NCBI GenBank assembly: GCA_013298595.1
Contig: JAAFIG010000012.1
Span: 50,297 to 114,296 of the forward strand
DNA: 64,000 nt
From: Deinococcales bacterium
Lineage (GTDB): Bacteria; Deinococcota; Deinococci; Deinococcales; JAAFIG01
Direction: 5' to 3'
The notes under the pieces were generated by a model. The model saw only the letters and a program-made list of their open reading frames with translations. It was not told the DNA's origin and ran no database searches. Numbering within the stretch: the stretch's first letter is position 1; every line of letters begins with the position of its first letter. Of this stretch, positions 60,603 to 64,000 are shown one piece after another. Made by a program: the position numbers and the translations under genes.

Positions 60603-61931
60603 TTACCTCCATTCATATGCTTGAGCCAATTCTTGCACATATGCCGAGTAAAACAAATGTCCAATAGCATCGCTGCGTTCCAAACCAAGCTCTGTCAGAC
60701 GGATTTTATCGGAGCTAACTACCACTAATCCAAGCTCGAGTAAATCTTGTAGCACAGCAAAATCCTCGAGTGCATTTGAAGCAAAGCGAGTCCAGTAAGT
60801 GCTACTCGAGAAACCTGCAACATTAAAAATATCTTGAAGAATAAATCTGCGCCGTTGCTCGAGTGCATCTAAGTAAAAACCGTGTGCGGCATACGCAAAA
60901 TCGGTTTCGGAACGCAGTGCGTAATCAGCAATAATTTCTTTGACACCAACTTGCCCAACAGCGTATTCGCTCGAGTAATGTAACTTTTGGGTGTATGAAC
61001 GCGCACCAACACCAAGACCGATTAAACCATCAGCTTGGGCATCAAAGGCAATACCACCATCCCTAGAAGGCACATCTGCACGGCGAAAAACCCGCATGGA
61101 ATGCTGTTCATAACCGTGCTCGAGTAAGAAATCTCGAGCCACTCGATATAAGGTAAGGCGAGTATCATCCCAATTCTTCTCGAGTTTACCTAAACCAGTT
61201 AGCGGACGAACATACAATGGGTATAAAAATAATTCTTGTGGCGCAAACTCAAGTGCTATTTTCAGCGACTCGAGCCATGTTTCACGGGTTTGCTCGGGTA
61301 AACCATAGATCAAATCAATGTTCAAAGTTGGAAAATCCAGTGCTTTAATACGCTGTAATGCCGCTAGAACCTCGCTCAAGTGCTGTGCCCGACCAACTGA
61401 CCGCGCCTCGGATTCAACAAAGCTTTGTACACCAATGCTGATTCGGTCTGCTTCAAAAGATTTAAGTAACTCGAGCCTATCTGTTGTTGCTGTTTGTGGT
61501 GAAGTTTCAACACTAAGCGGCGTAGCAGCATTGACAGAAAACAACTCGAGCACAGCTAAAACCCGTTGGAGTTCTCGTGGTTCGAGATAGGTTGGCGTAC
61601 CACCACCTAAAGCAGCCCGAACAATTTTTTGCTTTGGCAAAGCATCACGCACCACACGGGCTTGACGCTCGAGAGCAGACAAAAAGTTTGCCTCGAGACT
61701 TGCTTCTGGATTGACCGTTGTAAACAAATTACAAAAACCACAACGCATTTCACAAAACGGAATATGCAGATACAAAAACGCATCCGTAGGCTCGAGCGCC
61801 CAAATTTCATGTAGTGCAGCTTGAGGTAGAAGTTTTCGATATGCAGTTTTATGTGGATAAGCATAGGTATATGCCACATATGGCGAACCTGTTAATACAG
61901 ACTCAAGGGATTTATTCATACTCGAGACCAT
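60603..61931 (-). CDS. HemN-like radical SAM protein, STM4012 family
   Basis: 442 aa. The start at ATG 61931 (MVSSM) is taken as the first; ATG 61919 (MNKSL) is equally possible, and neither has a clear ribosome binding site. The N-terminal extension SPYVAYTYAYPHKTAYRKL is diagnostic for STM4012. The radical SAM motif CxxxCxxC is at Cys60, Cys64, Cys67 (IPFCEMRCGFCNLF), followed by HemN-like parts (RAALGGGTPTYLEP, SVETSPQTATTDRLELL, ISIGVQSFVESEA, NIDLIYGLPEQT). The C-terminal HemN-like domain follows. It belongs to the coproporphyrinogen-dehydrogenase superfamily, not true HemN: it has a different N-terminus and context. Confidence 0.93.
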   Translation of the reverse strand: MVSSMNKSLESVLTGSPYVAYTYAYPHKTAYRKLLPQAALHEIWALEPTDAFLYLHIPFCEMRCGFCNLFTTVNPEASLEANFLSALERQARVVRDALPKQKIVRAALGGGTPTYLEPRELQRVLAVLELFSVNAATPLSVETSPQTATTDRLELLKSFEADRISIGVQSFVESEARSVGRAQHLSEVLAALQRIKALDFPTLNIDLIYGLPEQTRETWLESLKIALEFAPQELFLYPLYVRPLTGLGKLEKNWDDTRLTLYRVARDFLLEHGYEQHSMRVFRRADVPSRDGGIAFDAQADGLIGLGVGARSYTQKLHYSSEYAVGQVGVKEIIADYALRSETDFAYAAHGFYLDALEQRRRFILQDIFNVAGFSSSTYWTRFASNALEDFAVLQDLLELGLVVVSSDKIRLTELGLERSDAIGHLFYSAYVQELAQAYEWR

Positions 61932-61983
61932 GCAATGATGTAAAGACTAATAAATACAAAGTTCGCTTCGATAGTCCAAAAAT

Positions 61984-62790
61984 TCATGGCTCTTCCTCGA
62001 GAAAAAATTCAGCATAAGGCACATTCCACACGGTTTCATGCGCTAAACGATGCCCATAAAAACCATCCTCGCCAAAGGCTTCGCCATGATCTGCACAAAT
62101 AATGCACAAAGCACCACCTCGAGCAGCAAATACTTCAAATAACTTGCCCAAATGCCTATCCACATGTTCAAGTGCTGCTGCCTGCGTCTCGAGAGAATCT
62201 TTGGTCGCTCCTTGCACAAAAATTCTGGTTGGGCTATGCGTTGCCGAAACATTGATAAACATACAGACTCGATCTGTATCTGTGAGTTCACGTAAATACC
62301 GTAAAGCTTGGGTCACTTGATTGAGCGTACTGCTCCGACTTTGCACACCTAAAGCAGTGGAATAAGCAACATGTTCAAAATAATTGGGCAACACCGAACC
62401 AAGCCCACCAGTATCTCTGAAAAAACCAACTCCACCAATACAAAAAGTAAAATACCCCAAATTCTCGAGAGCTTTAATCCAATTGCTTTCGGCATAGACA
62501 AACGATTTTTCCGAAGTGGTTTTAGAACCCTCGAATTTTGCTGCGAACAATCTCGAGTGTCGCCCAGGAAAAGCTGGTGTTGGTAAAAACCCAGCAAAAA
62601 ACGCTTGATGCGCCGCGAAAGTAAAAGTAGCAGGCGAATGCCGCAATTCCCAAGTACCATTTGGAATAACTCGAGCTAAATTTGGAGTGCGCCCAGCCTC
62701 GAGTGCCTGCATAGCAACATCGTAACGCAAACTATCCAGCGTAATGAACAGCACATCTTTATGGGGAATGTAATCGTTGGCGTTAAGCAT
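61984..62790 (-). CDS. Sulfatase-fold hydrolase, STM4013/SEN3800 family
   Basis: 268 aa. It has the alkaline-phosphatase-like fold: FITLDSLRYDV at residues 15-25 holds Asp19 (metal) and the nucleophile position Ser20. Family-specific parts follow (RHSPATFTFAAHQAFFAGFLPTP, GRHSRLFAAKFEGS, FCIGGVGFF), and a late metal site CADHGEAFGEDGFYGHRLAHE. The family nucleophile is not a formylglycine-forming Cys, so it may be a phosphodiesterase or phosphoesterase-like enzyme. Start ATG 62790, with a GAGAGG farther upstream inside the end of the Rieske gene. It is 10 bp after the Rieske gene and 52 bp before the STM4012-type gene. Confidence 0.9.
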   Translation of the reverse strand: MLNANDYIPHKDVLFITLDSLRYDVAMQALEAGRTPNLARVIPNGTWELRHSPATFTFAAHQAFFAGFLPTPAFPGRHSRLFAAKFEGSKTTSEKSFVYAESNWIKALENLGYFTFCIGGVGFFRDTGGLGSVLPNYFEHVAYSTALGVQSRSSTLNQVTQALRYLRELTDTDRVCMFINVSATHSPTRIFVQGATKDSLETQAAALEHVDRHLGKLFEVFAARGGALCIICADHGEAFGEDGFYGHRLAHETVWNVPYAEFFLEEEP

Positions 62791-62800
62791 CGTGAAGATT

Positions 62801-63121
62801 TTACCTCTCCTCTACCCAGACCAAATCATCCTCGAGCCAAGCCTTATAACTTTTTACAGCTTTAACAGCTGGCAAACACAATGCTTTACCCGTCTCGAGA
62901 TTGAATCTTGCCCCGTGTCGCACGCATTTGATACTTGGCGTAGTGCCTTCGTGCTCTGTAATTTCGCCACCCAAAAGTTCATTATCATCGTGCGAACAAC
63001 GGTCTTCAATAGCCCAGAAACCCGAGATTGACCGCAGCACCAGCACGTAATCAGAGCCAATCTCGAGACTTTTTTGCGTGCCGATTACAAATTCCTCGAG
63101 TGTACCAACTTGGGTTTTCAT
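62801..63121 (-). CDS. Rieske [2Fe-2S] ferredoxin-like protein
   Basis: 106 aa. Cluster ligands C-x-H at Cys42/His44 (DRCSHDDNEL) and C-x2-H at Cys66/His69 (IKCVRHGARF) of the small soluble Rieske ferredoxin type. It is the first gene of the minus-strand cassette and may supply electrons to the radical SAM enzymes, or to an oxygenase. It appears leaderless: TAGACT ends 6 bases before the ATG, without a ribosome binding site. Confidence 0.9.
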   Translation of the reverse strand: MKTQVGTLEEFVIGTQKSLEIGSDYVLVLRSISGFWAIEDRCSHDDNELLGGEITEHEGTTPSIKCVRHGARFNLETGKALCLPAVKAVKSYKAWLEDDLVWVEER

Positions 63122-63127
63122 AACAAC

Positions 63128-63133
63128 AGTCTA
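63128..63133 (-). promoter_or_regulatory. -10 box TAGACT of the radical SAM cassette
   Basis: On the minus strand TAGACT, six bases (GTTGTT), then ATG 63121. No good -35 is seen at the usual distance. Confidence 0.5.
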
Positions 63134-63330
63134 CTCTGACTGTTCAATCTTATTTTGCCTGAACAATAATTTCTCTTTGAGAATTTTTTCAAAATTCACC
63201 CCGCAAAAGTTCTTGAGTCAAGTGAGTGACTCCAATGCACATACCCTGCTAGTACTCTGCTGACGCATTGGTAAAATGTGTCTTTGGCTTAAATCTGAGT
63301 CTGATACGCTCAAGGTTCTTAATGCAGCTC

Positions 63331-63360
63331 TTGACGAAAGCTTGACCATACTCGTATACT
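63331..63360 (+). promoter_or_regulatory. Promoter of groES-groEL
   Basis: TTGACG at 63331-63336, an 18-base spacer and TATACT at 63355-63360. It is immediately upstream of the CIRCE site, so HrcA bound there would block transcription. Confidence 0.75.
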
Positions 63361-63370
63361 CTTGTTTGGA

Positions 63371-63397
63371 TTAGCACTCGAGACTCGAGACTGCTAA
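63371..63397 (+). promoter_or_regulatory. CIRCE operator (HrcA binding site)
   Basis: TTAGCACTC, 9-base spacer, GACTGCTAA: 17 of 18 arm bases match the CIRCE consensus (TTAGCACTC-N9-GAGTGCTAA), the mismatch being the third base of the right arm. HrcA is the heat-shock repressor that binds here in many bacteria. Two CTCGAG copies (63377-63382 and 63384-63389) overlap the arms and spacer. Confidence 0.9.
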
Positions 63398-63431
63398 TGA
63401 TTCTAATTCACGTTCTGTACGGAGGTTTACA

Positions 63432-63722
63432 ATGGCATTAAAACCGCTAGGTGATCGAGTGGTCATCGAAATTATCGAAGAAGGCGAACAAAAAACCGCT
63501 GGTGGCTTGTTTGTTCCTGATACCGCCAAAGAAAAAAGTCAACGCGGCAAAGTCATCGCTGTTGGCAGTGGCAAAACCCTTGACAGTGGCAGCAAAGTGG
63601 CTGTTGAAGTAAAAGTTGGCGACACCGTGTTCTTTGCCAAGTATGGCGGAACCGAAGTCTCCGACGGCGGCATCACTTACACCATTCTTTCCGAACGCGA
63701 TATTCTCGCTGTTATCGGTTAA
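63432..63722 (+). CDS. groES: Co-chaperonin GroES
   Basis: 96 aa, the normal length. ATG 63432 follows GGAGG at a spacing of 6. The sequence begins with [13 protein letters not shown] and contains the mobile loop [19 protein letters not shown], which contacts GroEL, and the C-terminal [11 protein letters not shown]. It caps the GroEL folding chamber in the cytoplasm. Cotranscribed with groEL 80 bp downstream, under CIRCE/HrcA heat-shock control. Confidence 0.98.
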   Translation: MALKPLGDRVVIEIIEEGEQKTAGGLFVPDTAKEKSQRGKVIAVGSGKTLDSGSKVAVEVKVGDTVFFAKYGGTEVSDGGITYTILSERDILAVIG

Positions 63723-63730
63723 ATCGCTTT

Positions 63731-64000
<270 letters not shown>

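Noticed and set aside
60603-61931. Annotating the HemN-like gene as coproporphyrinogen III dehydrogenase
   Set aside because: The N-terminal motif and neighbours are those of STM4012; no haem biosynthesis genes are adjacent.

Overview
The window looks like chromosomal DNA of a free-living bacterium, most likely a low-to-moderate-GC member of the Deinococcota. The support is indirect. There is an orphan SpoVS gene, giant DUF11-repeat surface proteins, a DUF4388-type protein beside a HAMP protein, and several genes whose only visible promoter element is a TANNNT box 5-6 bases before the start codon, as in the leaderless genes known from Deinococcus. Chloroflexota or another phylum cannot be excluded. 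The most striking property is at DNA level: the palindrome CTCGAG occurs throughout, in all reading frames and between genes, far above chance, like a highly iterated palindrome.

Region 1-31.3 kb is one minus-strand block of five consecutive secreted, repeat-rich surface protein genes. In transcription order they are two paralogous glycine-rich/DUF11 proteins (1115 and 1167 aa), an 828-aa SdrD-B/DUF11 protein, a giant of about 6300 aa built from some 20 DUF11-like, 12 SdrD-B-like and 8 CshA/cadherin-like repeats, and a further DUF11 protein with a Pro/Ala/Lys stalk that runs off the left edge. Several are preceded by tiny ORFs with their own ribosome binding sites that end in ATGA overlaps. 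Large near-identical DNA repeats inside and between these genes point to recent duplication or gene conversion.

Region 31.7-37.8 kb holds housekeeping and metabolic genes: prephenate dehydrogenase, tRNA-Leu, tRNA-Met, SpoVS, a YugP-like zinc peptidase, a GH42 beta-galactosidase and a MalY/PatB-type PLP enzyme.

Region 37.8-53.5 kb is a divergently regulated catabolic locus. A TetR regulator faces a run of twelve plus-strand genes, many joined by ATGA overlaps: P450, two class-C-beta-lactamase-fold hydrolases, M29 aminopeptidase, proline-iminopeptidase-like hydrolase, peptide ABC transporter binding protein and two permeases (no ATPase), a small membrane protein, CocE-type hydrolase, acyl-CoA ligase and enoyl-CoA hydratase. 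I infer uptake, deacylation or hydrolysis and CoA-dependent degradation of an acylated peptide- or amide-like compound.

Region 53.5-57.8 kb carries a HAMP membrane sensor, a DUF4388-type protein, tRNA-Pro(GGG), two membrane proteins (one YihY family) and a membrane-anchored DsbA-like thioredoxin-fold protein.

Region 57.8-63.1 kb resembles the little-studied STM4011-STM4012-STM4013 cassette: two radical SAM enzymes and a sulfatase-fold hydrolase, here with a Rieske ferredoxin, an SMI1/KNR4 protein, and on the other strand a leucine-rich/DUF6745 protein and a small partner. Its biochemical role is, as far as I know, not established; a peptide or natural-product modification system is the best guess.

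The window ends with groES and the start of groEL behind a sigma-70-type promoter and a near-perfect CIRCE operator, whose spacer contains the CTCGAG palindrome.
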